Source: Acanthochlamys bracteata
Taxonomy: Eukaryota > Streptophyta > Magnoliopsida > Pandanales > Velloziaceae
NCBI GenBank assembly: GCA_019914995.1
Contig: CM034135.1
Span: 5,148,501-5,212,500, forward strand
Reading direction: 5' to 3'
DNA: 64,000 nt
Part shown: piece after piece, positions 50,574 through 61,400 of the stretch
Layout: each line of letters opens with the position of its first letter
Numbering within the stretch: the first letter of the stretch is position 1
The notes under the pieces: generated by a model
The model's database searches: none
The model's input: the letters and a program-made list of their open reading frames with translations, nothing else
Told to the model about the DNA's origin: nothing
Program-made: the position numbers and the translations under genes

Positions 50574-50972
50574 TCAAAAAATTTGTTCATGTTCGAAAAA
50601 GATTGTATGCTGCTTGAAATTAAAAATAGTGTTGAACTTGAAAAATTGTTCTACTAATAATTGTTCTACTAATTTTTTGAAATTGTGGACATATTCTCTT
50701 TTAATATGCTTTTCATAGAAAAATGACTTACTAAAATTAATATCTCTTTTAATATGCTTTTCATAAAAAAATGATTTATCAAAATTAATAGGTAAGTCTA
50801 TAGCACAAACCATATGGGCAAGAGATTCTCTACCTACATTAAAATCATGAGACCAAGTATTTACCCAATCATCCGTATTGAATTGAAGTTGAGTTTGTGA
50901 AGGTTTCCTTATGATTTCTTTTTTGTAAACATATTTTTTACCATGTGCTATTAAATTGTCAGATTCATACAC
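50574..50972 (-). pseudogene. hAT-type transposase fragment
   Basis: The 132-codon open stretch contains GRESLAHMVCAIDLPINF, similar to the helix of plant hAT transposases that reads like (R)-LA-MI-LHEYPL-MVEH. This region normally follows the BED zinc finger and linker; I see neither the BED finger nor the dimerisation domain. A 48-bp direct duplication inside repeats KSFFYEKHIKR in frame. At 132 residues it is far below the several hundred of an intact transposase, and it cannot be active. Confidence 0.5.
50697..50792. repeat. 48-bp tandem duplication inside the transposase fragment
   Basis: TCTCTTTTAATATGCTTTTC occurs at 50697 and again at 50745, with the sequence between parallel throughout. 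Because 48 is a multiple of three, the frame is kept. Confidence 0.85.
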
Positions 50973-52660
50973 TATGGTTAGCAGTTAGAAGTTTTATCCA
51001 AAACTTATACTTCGGCATTTTTTATTTAGTACCATCATTTTGCATTTTATATTTGGCGGTAAAATAATTCTAGGCTTCAGAAGTTGTGACTTTTGAATAT
51101 TTTGTTGTCAATATCGATGCTAAAGCCGAACTATTTCTAACACTCAAAATTGGAAGACTTTTCGTTACATATTTAATTGAAACTTCTTCTTTGTAATGGA
51201 GGAACTTCATCTCCTTCCTACAAACGGGCAACGTCTATCTCCTCTAAATTTTAATCGTTCATGCTATAGTTATTTATATCAAAATTAATGGAACGAATAT
51301 TTGGATCCATTTGAAATAACATTTAAAATCTTTTGAGAATTAGAAAAATGTAAATTTAAGAAATAAAGTAAAAAAAAAATGTTTTTATAAATTTGAATAA
51401 GTTTCAAATTTTTATATTTGAAAATGAAAATGAGAATTGAAATGAAGATAAAATATATTTATAGGTAAAAATATGAATTGGTGAATAAATTAAAAAAATA
51501 CAACAGCTCACGACTACAACCAACGGGTATGTTACCGTTGGCTGACGTTAGCCAATAGTAGAACACCGTTTACTGCTAGCTTGCCAACGGTCATGTTGAC
51601 ATGACATCAGTATGACTGTTGTTTTCTTTTTCTAAACATTTTTTACCTAGTCAACGGTCAACATTAACTATCAATATTAACAGTGAATAATAATCAGATA
51701 GGCGGGCTGTCCGGCGGGTCCACAAAGTCGGTCCGGTCCTGTCACTGTTTACCGGGCCGAGCGGACGAAGGCATTAATTGTAATATGATTTTAGGTCTCT
51801 ATTTTTAAGTATTGGATACTAGTAAAACAAATTGACCGGCATCTTTGCATAACCATTAAGCATCTATATGGAAGATATTTGTAGATGATTCATTTCACTC
51901 TATCTCTCTTTTTGTTTTAGTCCCTTGTTTTTGCATTGTCTGAATGCTTTCTTTTCATTTCTTTTTGGATTGAATACCTTACTTCGAGGAGCCTATTGTT
52001 GAGGGTTTAACTGGGACAGGTGAGTTGGACAGTTCTCGGCTTGCTTTCTCAACTCATATCATAGAATTATATTATTGTTGGACATGTGAGTTGTGCTCAT
52101 TGAAATCTTAAGTTTGAAAAACGCGATTTCTTCGACAGTGCTTATTCTTCTGCTCTTGAATAGGCATTACTAGTGTATGTAAATTTTGATTTGAAATCTT
52201 TGTCCAGTTGTTACCTACTTATGCCCTAAGTAAAAATTTCTATAATTGTCTTAATCGGTTTGATGAGGTCTGATTGTTACTTTTTTGAAATTATCTCAAT
52301 AGAAGGCCTAGCTTGGTCACCTCTTTATATGTTGGGTTCTTGAGGACGTGTTGGATGGATTATCATGAGAAGTTTGATGCTCATGTGAAGTTTTCTTTGG
52401 GAAGAATTTTATCACTCTGCCATTGTTTCTTCTTTACTATTTTGTATGAATGTTCTGATGTTGTTAGTTGATCAATGCAGTGACTCTTATTTTGACCAAA
52501 CTCCCTACGATAATGGTGTTCTAAGTTCACTAGCAACTAGGGTTTTATTTATCTAATTTTGAGAGTTGCAGTATGGAAGAAACTTCTCATATAATTTGAC
52601 TAGTGAGGTTGGATTGTACATAGCTTAATTTGGTAACAAGCTTATTCAGTATCTTTGATG

Positions 52661-52800
52661 GTGGCGAGCTTCATGATATATGTTGTTTGAAAATGTGGAT
52701 AAAGGTGTCAATACTCTCCTAAGTCTCTTTCTTGAGAGGGTGACGAGCTTTATGACTTCTGTTGTTTAAAATGTGGTAAACTTATCAATACTCTCCTAAT
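52661..52800. repeat. short tandem duplication of about 78 bp
   Basis: A segment with GAGCTTCATGATATATGTTG and TCAATACTCTCCTAA is followed by a diverged copy with GAGCTTTATGACTTCTGTTG and the same TCAATACTCTCCTAA. Confidence 0.7.
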
Positions 52801-53488
52801 CCTTGAGTGTATGGTAGTTGCAGTTGATAGAAAGATATAGCTCTAAGGTCTTAATAGTTGATCCTAATGAAGAATGATGTTGTTCGATGTGCATGGGGAT
52901 AGGGAAATTTTCAAAGGTTCTTCCTAGGATATGATACTAGTTCATAGTGTCTTTCTTGTTCACATAACAAAACATGATGTACATGTAGTTGCCTTATTAA
53001 TATCGTAGTCTTGATTGTTTCTACCTCTTTTGACCTATACGGTCATTACTTTTCATTTCTAAAATCTTCTTCTTTTGTAATTTTTTGAGGTTTCTGTTCT
53101 TAACATTGGAATTCACTCATTCAGAACATACTTACAAATTAGTCGCCCACTAATCTTACAAGTATATATTTTAACGATTAGCTGTTATTAGGTTTTGGAT
53201 CTATGCTATAATTTTGAGCGATCTGTAAAGAAGTTACAAGATAATAGAATCTGGTGTAAGGATAACTACTTTTTTTAAAATAAATTTATGGCTCATTTGT
53301 GATTCGCTTGTTCTATAGATGTTGAAGCCACTCAAGCTTTTGCTTATAGTGTCGTTAGTTCTCTTAGTGTATATTATGCCAGCAGGAGCATCCGAATAGT
53401 TACTTAAATTTATTTTCTTAAGGTTTGTATTATTTCTCTTAACTGTTATTGTTGTCATTGTTTGGTCAAATAAAATCTTATAACTTGG

Positions 53489-53590
53489 CCCTTAGTGCTT
53501 TCAGAGATTACTTCTATAAGCCACCCAAAGTTGAAGCTCGAACCTTTTTGTACCATTATTGTGTTCCTATAGTTCGTTGGATCAGGTATG
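53489..53590 (+). pseudogene. exon-like remnant, unknown protein (copy 2)
   Basis: Reads LALSAFRDYFYKPPKVEART and FLYHYCVPIVRWIR, reaching a donor-like AG|GTATG at its end. It is the better preserved of two copies (the other at 49150-49215). The conserved frame between otherwise non-coding copies is the main argument for a coding origin. The family is not recognised. Confidence 0.4.
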
Positions 53591-54113
53591 TTTTATTTAC
53601 TTTTGAAATGAGCTAAAGACGTATTTTTTCCCTATTTATAGGTTTCTGATGTGTTTTGGTATCTTACTTTTCAAACTATTCCTAGACTAGATAAAACTAC
53701 TACTAAGATAGATGCTACAATAATTATTTGAATTGGCTCTTTGCAGATTTTATGTGTAGCTTTCTTCCTCTATAAATATTGATATTAGTGTCTACTTATT
53801 GTAAGTAATATCATTGTATTAGTTTTGTTTGTTCTCTTAAACTTAATCTTTATGGTTGAATGTTTGTCAATCCACCCAACACCAACGATGTATGCTAAAA
53901 GGTTCTTTATCTCAGAATAGCATCTAGGTTCTACAGAGAATGCATCACCGCACATATTCTCAATTGACTACCTTTGCACTTATCTTTCAGCCCTAAAATC
54001 CAGCCTTTGTCATGCTGTTTAGGTATTATTTTTTCATATACTATAGAAAAGTTTATGCAGTTATAGATGAGGCTGTTTTAAATTCTGATGTCGCATAAAA
54101 GTAAATGGCTTAG

Positions 54114-54345
54114 GGCATGTTTGGGATTGCTTATCAATCTCAATAAGCTCTTTTTCAACTCCAAATAATCATGCATAATTTTTCAGAATTTTTTTAAAAA
54201 AATTTGGAAGATACAAATGAAAGATAAATTATGAAATAATTATATGTATATTTTTATATTTTAAAAAATTTATAAAATAATATACCTAAAATTTATTTTT
54301 TAGAAAAGATTCCTTCTAATATCAAACTTTTTCACTGATTCATGA
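54114..54345. mobile_element. MITE-like element related to the one at 10666
   Basis: After a TTA at 54111-54113 the sequence GGGCATGTTTGGGATTGCTT matches the terminus of the 10666 element, and an AT-rich interior follows. The distal end is not clear; I place it only roughly before host sequence resumes at about 54345. Confidence 0.45.
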
Positions 54346-54800
54346 TGACTTATGTTTGGATTGACTGTTATTTGGTTTCTCAAGAAGGGTATAGAGGCAG
54401 ATAATGGATCTCATCTTTCAGGTTTGCATGATGTTTGGTGTGTTTTCCATGCTTCGTATGTATACGAGGATTCTCAACCTTTCATTATCTATTGCATTAT
54501 TTGTTGCATGTTGATTAAGTATCAAAAGCAAACTACCGCATGCCATTTAGCCATTCTAGAAGGAGGTGCTCAAATTTATTCTTACAGTGAGCTCTTTTTT
54601 GTTGAACATATGCGGAGCCTGTGGTGATTGCCTTCAACCTGATGGTAAGACTCTTTTTCCAGGTATTGCGTTTGGGAACACAATTTGTCTAGCATCTTTG
54701 CTCGATGATTATGCATCTCCTTAGAAACTATATATCAAAGGTTCTTCTCAGTATGATACTAGTTCATAGAGTCTTTCTTACTCACCTAACAATCATGTTG

Positions 54801-57100
54801 TACAGCGTAGTTTGCTTTTAATGTTGTATCTTTTGTTTGTTTCTACCTCTTATGACATCAATGCTATTTACTTCTAGAGAAAAATCAGCATTACTACTAC
54901 GTGCAAATAGAGTTAGAAGAACACGTATATATCTTCTAGGAACTGAATCTGAAGATTGAAATCACATCAGGCACGCTACTGCACATAGAATTTTGAATTA
55001 ATTAGACAATACAAGCTAAGACATGGATGATATAAGGAAATCATCTTTGCGACTAAAAAGTTTTCAAATAAAATTTTGACAACCAAATTTATTATCGTGT
55101 TACTAATTAGTCTCTCAAATTTCATAATTTGGACTTGCAATCTAGTAAAGCAAATGCAGTAAAGTTATTCACTTGCAACAAAAATATTTGAAAGAAGTTC
55201 AAATAAGTTATAAAGAAATAACTAATATTTTGCTACATTGTGGTAGCTATATATTATTTTCTACGTCTTCTGATTCTTTCATATACAATATATTTTGTGT
55301 TCTTTTAAAAATGATTATTTTTAAAACGAAGAGTATTTTAAAATTTATCTGAAACAAATTATACTTTATTTAACTAAAAAAATAAAAATAAGTTTTAATA
55401 AAATTTTACTATGTCAATATTTTTTTATATTTTGTAATTTTAAAAACATTTCTATAAAATATCTGAGAAGATTTATTGAAGAATGTTATATAAAAATAGG
55501 AAGGAAAATTACTTGAAAAATCCTTCCAAACAACACCTACTTTGTTGAATGATTGTACTACCACATTTTAAGGAATTAAAATACTTCGTTCGAATAGAAG
55601 AAAAGAAAAAGATACTTCAAATAATGTATACAGTTTAAATCTTATAGAATATGCTATGGATGTTGTTTTAGAGCGGCATCACCCATCATAATTGTAACCA
55701 CTTTGATTCAAAACATGATCAATATGAAGCATCATGATCGATGGTTGTTCTAAATTTGAAACAATAAATATTGAATTTTCATATAACTAATTAAACGATA
55801 ACATAGGAATCATGGTAGTGGCAGTGGATGATCATGATGGTTCTATCATTGTTATTTCTCTTGCTTTTTTAAATGTGGCAAAGAATGAATCTCCAAACAA
55901 CAGAGCTATCTAAAAGTGAATGAATTTTCGAAAAACAGAATCTACAAGTGACATGAAGTGCTATGGTAGCATGACTTTCTCCAGATGCTCGCTTCTCCAG
56001 ATGCTCACATTCACATCTCTCCGATGAAAACTGTAACAAGCATTCAAAAGAGAATTAGAGATGTAAAACTCATTAAATTAAAATTATATGTTCGATCGAT
56101 AATGAACATGTTTTGAACTATTTGCCACCTTTTAACAGGAGCAGCTCAATCCTTTGAAAATTGATTCTAGTTAATATAAAAGTAATTCTCACACTTGTGC
56201 AAGGAAGTCTAATCTCTTCTTGTGATGAAACAATTGGCTGTGTTCGTAGTGCTCAAATTGTCCAAACTGAAACTAGTTTATTCTGAAACTAATCAGATCA
56301 GAACTGATAGAAGAAACAGATTGCTGTTAGCTATATCACCAACGTACTCGTCGCAAGTTAAGGTTCATAATCAACTTTAGGAAATATGGCAGGATCAAAA
56401 TTCTTAAGAAATTAAAGAAAATGTATCTTTCAAAGAATTGTCACATATCCTGAACTGGGACACTGACAAGAACAACCACAAATATAGCGTCTGGGACACA
56501 GCTTATGTTATTCTGGGTCATGACGCTGAATCTGTAGAAGGTAGTTAGTACTATCAAAATACTAAATAATGAATATTTATCACCTTTTATCCTAACTAGC
56601 AATGCAAAACCGGGCTTACCCAAAGCCCTCATAATGCGATACAATTTCAAATTTATATGTTTGTTAACCATGTTTTGGGCTAGGAAGGACTAAACCTATA
56701 GGACTAGACACAGGAAGGAAAAGCACCAGTACTTATTTGCTAGTCAATAAATACGTGGTAAATTAATGAATTTGGGAAATACAGAGGTCTTGGGAATAAA
56801 ACAACAAAAGGAATACAGCAAAAATGTTTGGCCAAAGTTCTGGTTCTAGAAAGGAAAAGACCCAACTGAAGAACAAAAGACTTGAAGTTCAATTTCCACA
56901 TTGAAGGAAAACAAAATACCAGGTTGAAGATGCAGCTGCTAATTGTTCAACAATTCTTGAATGACAAACTAGATTGGGAAAACAAGAATGATTGAACTCA
57001 AATAATCTACAATGATGAAATAATACCAGCAAAACTCATTCCACAATCCGATCTGCTCTCAAGAAGTTAAATGCAGAACGCAAGTCTTTTAACCGCACTA
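54801..57100. other. non-coding stretch without recognised gene
   Basis: AT-rich sequence. At about 55300-55550 A/T-rich DNA ends in CCTTCCAAACAACACC, which resembles the distal end of another MITE, but its partner end is not found. A short direct repeat (TTCTCCAGATGCTC, CTTCTCCAGATGCTC) lies near 55978-56005. A minus-strand open stretch at 56441-56671 has no recognisable domain and is not called. Confidence 0.35.
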
Positions 57101-57131
57101 TATCTCTACCAAAAGCTGCAAGTTGGATTAC

Positions 57132-57201
57132 CTTCGTTACCAGTATTTCCTGAATCTCTTTTCTTATCCTCTTCATCCCAGGCCTTCTCCCATTCTTCTG
57201 C
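57132..57201 (-). pseudogene. X gene segment, charged exon
   Basis: On the minus strand the acceptor TATTAG is followed by AEEWEKAWDEEDKKRDSGNT and a GAAG|GTAATC donor. Joined in phase to the exon at 57272-57379, it continues after DAEKGSSSRSSKSE without a stop, which supports real splicing in the ancestor. It is a highly charged, probably disordered or coiled segment. No family is recognised. Confidence 0.45.
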
Positions 57202-57271
57202 CTAATATATCAGGATCGTAATTATATAAACACAATGAAGCCAATTTCTCGACCCAAATTTGGTACTGTAC

Positions 57272-57379
57272 CTCACTTTTTGATGATCTTGAACTTGACC
57301 CTTTTTCTGCATCCACCTGAGGTTTGAATAGCATCAAAGTGAATCTTCTGCATCCTCATAGAAGTGCTCCTACCACTAT
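57272..57379 (-). pseudogene. X gene segment, Ser-rich exon
   Basis: Bounded by CTGCAG and GAG|GTACAG. One frame reads DSGRSTSMRMQKIHFDAIQ and another DAEKGSSSRSSKSE, so either a frameshift lies between them or the acceptor is the inner CCTCAG. The region corresponds to 4390-4460 and to the array part with CGAAGATTCATCC. Confidence 0.4.
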
Positions 57380-57489
57380 CTGCAGATAGATCTCCTTTCT
57401 AGCAGATTATCAAGGAACCATAAATTATGTTATATACATACATAAACATAAAGACATACGTACATGCATACACAGTATAACTGCAAACA

Positions 57490-57615
57490 GATGCTTTTTC
57501 TCTGCCATGAAATCCCTGTGCAACTGTAGCTGTTCATCAGGAGAAAGTAGTCCCAATCACTGTGGCACATTTGCAGCCACGGTATCTACCGCCTTACCTT
57601 GCTGCAATTGAAGGA
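57490..57615 (-). pseudogene. X gene segment, exon with SPDEQ
   Basis: The minus strand reads LQLQQGKAVDTVAANVPQ, an in-frame TGA, then LGLLSPDEQLQLHRDFMAEK and KHLFA. This is the clearest coding reading of X in the window. The parallel segments are 4600-4700 (minus strand) and about 11930-12045 in array unit 1. The donor seen in the array (ACAG|GTATAT) is damaged here. The stop and lost donor make this copy a pseudogene. Confidence 0.5.
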
Positions 57616-57619
57616 CTGT

Positions 57620-58740
57620 AGGGGTAAAAATGTCAATAAACTACCAACTTTAGGAAAACATTTGCTAGTACATTATGTTATACCAACACTTTGACCAATA
57701 AAGGATGAGTTCAAGTACATCAATGGATAAAAGATATAGCTGCCAAATCAGAAAATAGATTTCAGAAAGCACAGAGAAATTAAGCTATGAATTGACCTGC
57801 AACATACTGTACTTAAAGCTAGGCCTCCTTAATAATGTCAAACTTAAACATGTTATATGCTATTGGCATGCTACAAATGCCAAAGAAAAGTGCTCAAAGA
57901 GATGTGTTGGACATCTCCCTTTGAAATTTAGCCATAATTGCTTAAACCATTTAGTTAAGATTGTTCAGAAATTGCTCACAAACATATGCAAGCAGTCTAC
58001 TGCTATATATAATTAACCAACAATAATTTTTGCATTTGTCAAATTTAAAGGTCTTCTTTCCACACCACTATTACTGATCCTTATTTCATTTCTTATTCAT
58101 TAGATCTTGTTCATCCCACTCAAAAAGTACCAAATACAACACCAAACAATAAAAGTTAGATAAATGCATGCACAGCCAGATTTTAAACAATTTTTTTGCA
58201 ATTTGTAAGGCAATATTACACAGTTCCATATAGTTATTAATTACCTTTTTCCTAACATTTTTTGGTCTCCTTCAACGAATATGAGCAAACACACTGCATG
58301 TATATGTTGAAGGAACAAGAATTTTGAGTAACCAGGAGTTCTATGGAAGTGAGAGCACGTAGTTTGAAAAACCAGAAAAGCTTTAGTTGCTGTTAGGCTT
58401 TGGACTAGATAAGCACAAGTTTTAAGTGTGGAATTTGATTCTTCACATTGTATTTCTACAAAGAATGATAGCTGTAATATCAGGAATTATCCTTACAAAA
58501 TCTTCACCAGGTGCCTAGTCATTGTAGAAAGTTGTTTTAAAGTCAATTATATAAGGTAAAGAGATTCTTGTTCTCATATAAAGAAGTCACCAAAACATTT
58601 CTGGTGACTAAAATATGCTCAGGGAAAAATAAAAGCAACATTTTCAACACAATCATCCAACAACTGTGAACATCAACTCATGAAATAAGAGGAAGCCAAG
58701 GAAAATTGGTTTTAAACACAAGCTAAACATCTCCAGATAA
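57620..58740. other. sequence between X and CDC20 copy G, nothing recognised
   Basis: AT-rich sequence that replaces the expected middle and C-terminal CDC20 region between copy G and its X segment. A 75-codon open stretch at 57792-58016 on the plus strand shows no domain. Either an internal deletion with filler or an insertion explains it. Confidence 0.35.
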
Positions 58741-59243
58741 CAACAGGATATAGTAAACGGTGTTCCCCAGGGCCATCAAGAGCACATTACCATTTCCCCA
58801 ATGCAGAAGATCCAAGTAGTAGTTGTCAAGAATATCCGGCGCACCTAGAGTCTTCTCCGCCGACAGAAATTATCCATAGAAAACACTAATAACAACACTA
58901 GATGCAAAACAGACCAGAACCTCATAGAGAAATTGGTAAAGAATGCTTACTTGGGAAATGTATATCGTTTGTCTAGCTGTCTGTAATGAACAGAAGAGAC
59001 AGAATCAATGTCTATTCCATTGTAAAAGCTATGAACCAAGGCATGTGGCCTATTCTTGAAAGCAAGAATCGGGGATCGGTTCGGCAACAAAGTGTCTGCT
59101 CAAATCTTCCAGTAGGCCTCCTTGGAATGAGATCAAGCAGGTGGTTTCTCCGTCTCCTTCAAGCCTTCTGTGAGAAGGTAATTAGCAACATCAAAGTCCA
59201 TGGCAGATCTGTTAGGAATATGCCTGTCAACCCTGCAATAGAT
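58741..59243 (-). pseudogene. CDC20 pseudogene, copy G, N-terminal part with C-box
   Basis: After a TTGCAG acceptor the minus strand reads VDRHIPNRSAMDFDVANYLL and TEGLKETEKPPA-stop-SHSKEAYWKI-stop-ADTLLPNRSPILAFKNR. This aligns with the plant CDC20 start: C-box DR(F/Y)IPNR, MDFDYA, EAYRK and NRTRILAFKNKP. Then come an intron-like segment and EKTLGAPDILDNYYLDLLHW with NVLLMALGNTVYY (58741-58860), the first WD40 blade. Two in-frame stops and loss of the remaining propeller prevent function. It is the only copy in the window that keeps the C-box. Confidence 0.85.
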
Positions 59244-60300
59244 TAGAGAAAATATTACAAAATTGCATTTCTGGACCCTGCAAAGGAAATTTAATAAAAT
59301 TATAACTTCAGACAAGAGCATAGTGAGATTTATTTAAATTCAGAAGAAGAATTTCAGTAGTAAATCGAGATTCCTAACAAGCATTTTAATGAAAATTTAA
59401 CTTCAAACCACTAAATTTAGCAAAACTTTTGAACTTCTGAAACAAGACTTGTAATGGAAATTTACTAGAACATGAATTTCAATGAAATTTGATCAGAAGA
59501 AGGATTCAAAGAAATTTTAACTTGATGAACAAGAATTTCAGCAAATATTCAACTTAGCTCAGCAACAAGAATTGGATGAACATTTAACTTCTAAAAGAAA
59601 ATTTTCAGTGAAAATTTTGAAATAGAAACGACTTGCATTCTCCTTGAGAAAGCCAAAGCAGGAGCGAGAGGAGTGAAGCAGAGGCATGTAGTTGATTGCG
59701 ATGATTTCTTGGAACTGCAATCTGAACTACAATCCCAATAAAACATAGAAAACTAAAACAAGTTCCCTTCAAAGAAAAGGTCAGCAGCACAGAACAACCA
59801 CTGCTTGGTACGATACTAAGGATCAATAATTCCTTCCAAGAAATAATGGTTACTTGATGATAAATGCAGAAACTAAACGATATCGAAGAAAATTTGACAA
59901 ACACAAACTTACGAAACGAAATTTCAAGCACAAGAAGAAAGAAAACAAATATACTATTAAATTAAAATGAATCTGCAAAGAACCATAGTTTCTTGCAGAA
60001 GAAGAAAGAAATTAGAAACAGTAATCGATTGCAATCGAAGAAATAAAAAAATAATCCTGCAAGAAACAAAATGAAGGTTAGCGCTCAATCAGAAAGCACA
60101 GAACCAAAACAGATCCATCTATCGATTGAGATTGCAATAGCAGCACGAGAGAGAGCCAGCAACGGAAGCAATTGATCGAAATCGAAACCTCTCCAAACTT
60201 TCTTGGAGAAGAGCGAGAGCGATTGACTAAAGATTGTCTGCTTACGAAGAGTTTCAAACTTGGGGCTTCTGTTGTTTTATCATTTCAATTAGAACATGTT
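59244..60300 (-). other. leader and first intron region of CDC20 copy G
   Basis: The stretch 59635-59735 shares GGAACTGCAATCTGAACTAC with the 5' flanks of copies B and E. Before it lie repeated GAAATTT and AATTTCA motifs, and beyond it CT- and GA-rich leader-like sequence up to the TATA-like element at 60306. No start codon with an open frame joining the C-box exon is evident. Confidence 0.4.
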
Positions 60301-60305
60301 GGTGG

Positions 60306-60314
60306 GTATATATA
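60306..60314 (-). promoter_or_regulatory. TATA-like box upstream of CDC20 copy G
   Basis: The minus strand reads GTGTATATATACCC, followed within about 30-100 bp by sequence with the look of a plant leader. It lies at the expected distance from the 5' UTR remnant shared with other copies. The assignment is by position and motif only. Confidence 0.35.
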
Positions 60315-60369
60315 CACACGCGGCAGAATCATTATGCCATGAACCAAACAATACATCGGCCAAAAACAG

Positions 60370-61400
60370 TTGCATTGGATTCAGATCAGAATTGCACACT
60401 CTTTCCTGAATAGGAGCCTTGAACTTTGAAACTGCTTTAGCCATTATAATGCATTTGCATTGGATCCATCATATATACCTAAAGACCAAAGTAAACCAAA
60501 CATCAACCACAGTATTATGGAGTAACAGAGTAACCCAAAAAAAAAGACACTCTCAAAGAGTCCCATGTTCTTGCGTATATTCGAACTCAACCTTAACAAG
60601 AATTCAATGCAACTAACTCTTTGTCAAGCAATTAAAAACTTACCTTCGGAAAGGAATACTAGATGATTTGCTGATGATCTTGCACACCAAACTGCAATTT
60701 CAAACAAAGTTAACTTTCCTGCTCAAAAATTGCATCAAACCCAACAAAATGGTGTAAGTACCAAGGTCTTGCAACTTACGAAAAGTCTGTCGTATAAATG
60801 GAAGCCCACAAGTAGAGAACCCATACTGCTCCGGCCAACACTTCACAACAATGGACACTAATCCAGTAAACCTAAAAGGGGAAAGGTAAGAACAAATAAA
60901 TGGCCTAAGTTTAGGAACTTAGAAACAAAGGACTATTTATAACCAATGCACAAAACGGATTTCAAATAACAAAGACTACATAGATTCCGATTCTTGCAAA
61001 AAGTATTTATCTAAGGCTTTCAACCAGTACAAGTAGTTAAATAAATAAATAAATAAATAATAAAGAAATGCAAAGGCCAAACTGTACCCCATTCATCAGC
61101 AAAAGCAACGGAATAAATTCAGATCAGAGTTGTACATTCTTCACGAGATCGTGGATAAGCCCCTTGAACATTCAAGCATCTTTATGCCAGTGTAATGCTT
61201 TCACGTTCAATCTGCGATGTATACCTGAAACCAACGGAAGCCAAAAATCAATCAAAGAATACGAAAAAAACAAACAATCAAAAGAAAAAAGGGACTCCCT
61301 ATTAATCCAACATCATTGCAATCTAGTCCACCTCATTCTTAACATGAATTTCATTGCAACTAATCCATCCTGCTCAACAGAAACATACCTTTAGAATTGA
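60370..61400. repeat. diverged duplication about 0.73 kb apart
   Basis: 60385-60625 and 61110-61385 share, in order, ATTCAGATCAGA, CTTGAAC, TAATGC, TATACCT and AACA-GAATT-AATGCAACTAA-like landmarks. A microsatellite of AAAT/AATA units at 61037-61063 lies between them. No gene is seen. Confidence 0.5.

Larger units (their letters stand above)
50215..51776 (-). mobile_element. hAT-like DNA transposon, 1562 bp, decayed
   Basis: The insertion is bounded by the direct repeat ATTGTAA (50208-50214 and 51777-51783), near the 8-bp target size of hAT elements. Its ends share GGTCGGCCC-like and CTCGGCCC-like motifs in inverted orientation, a GC-rich terminal composition common in plant hAT elements. 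A minus-strand open stretch inside (50574-50972) resembles part of a transposase. The host unit is uninterrupted in the sister copy near 47994-48040 (AACATAAGAGGAGG...TATAATTTTAGG). Only a short coding remnant remains, so it is non-autonomous or decayed. Confidence 0.65.
41200..54800 (+). repeat. family of diverged plus-strand non-coding repeat units
   Basis: A long composite unit recurs with heavy divergence. One landmark, beginning with CAGGCTGA-like sequence and running through AGCAGAT...ATGGATCTCATCATCCATG to TTTCCATGTTTCATA, occurs near 41345, 44070, 46560, 47720, 49930 and 54340. A second, AACAAACTAGCAAATGCT with flanks, occurs near 42390, 44745 and 45998. A third, GATTGTTT...CATTTCTAAAATCT, occurs near 48570 and 53010. 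The order of landmarks is kept, which indicates serial tandem duplication. No continuous reading frame survives, but short frames conserved between copies (49150 and 53485) hint at a gene origin. Confidence 0.65.
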
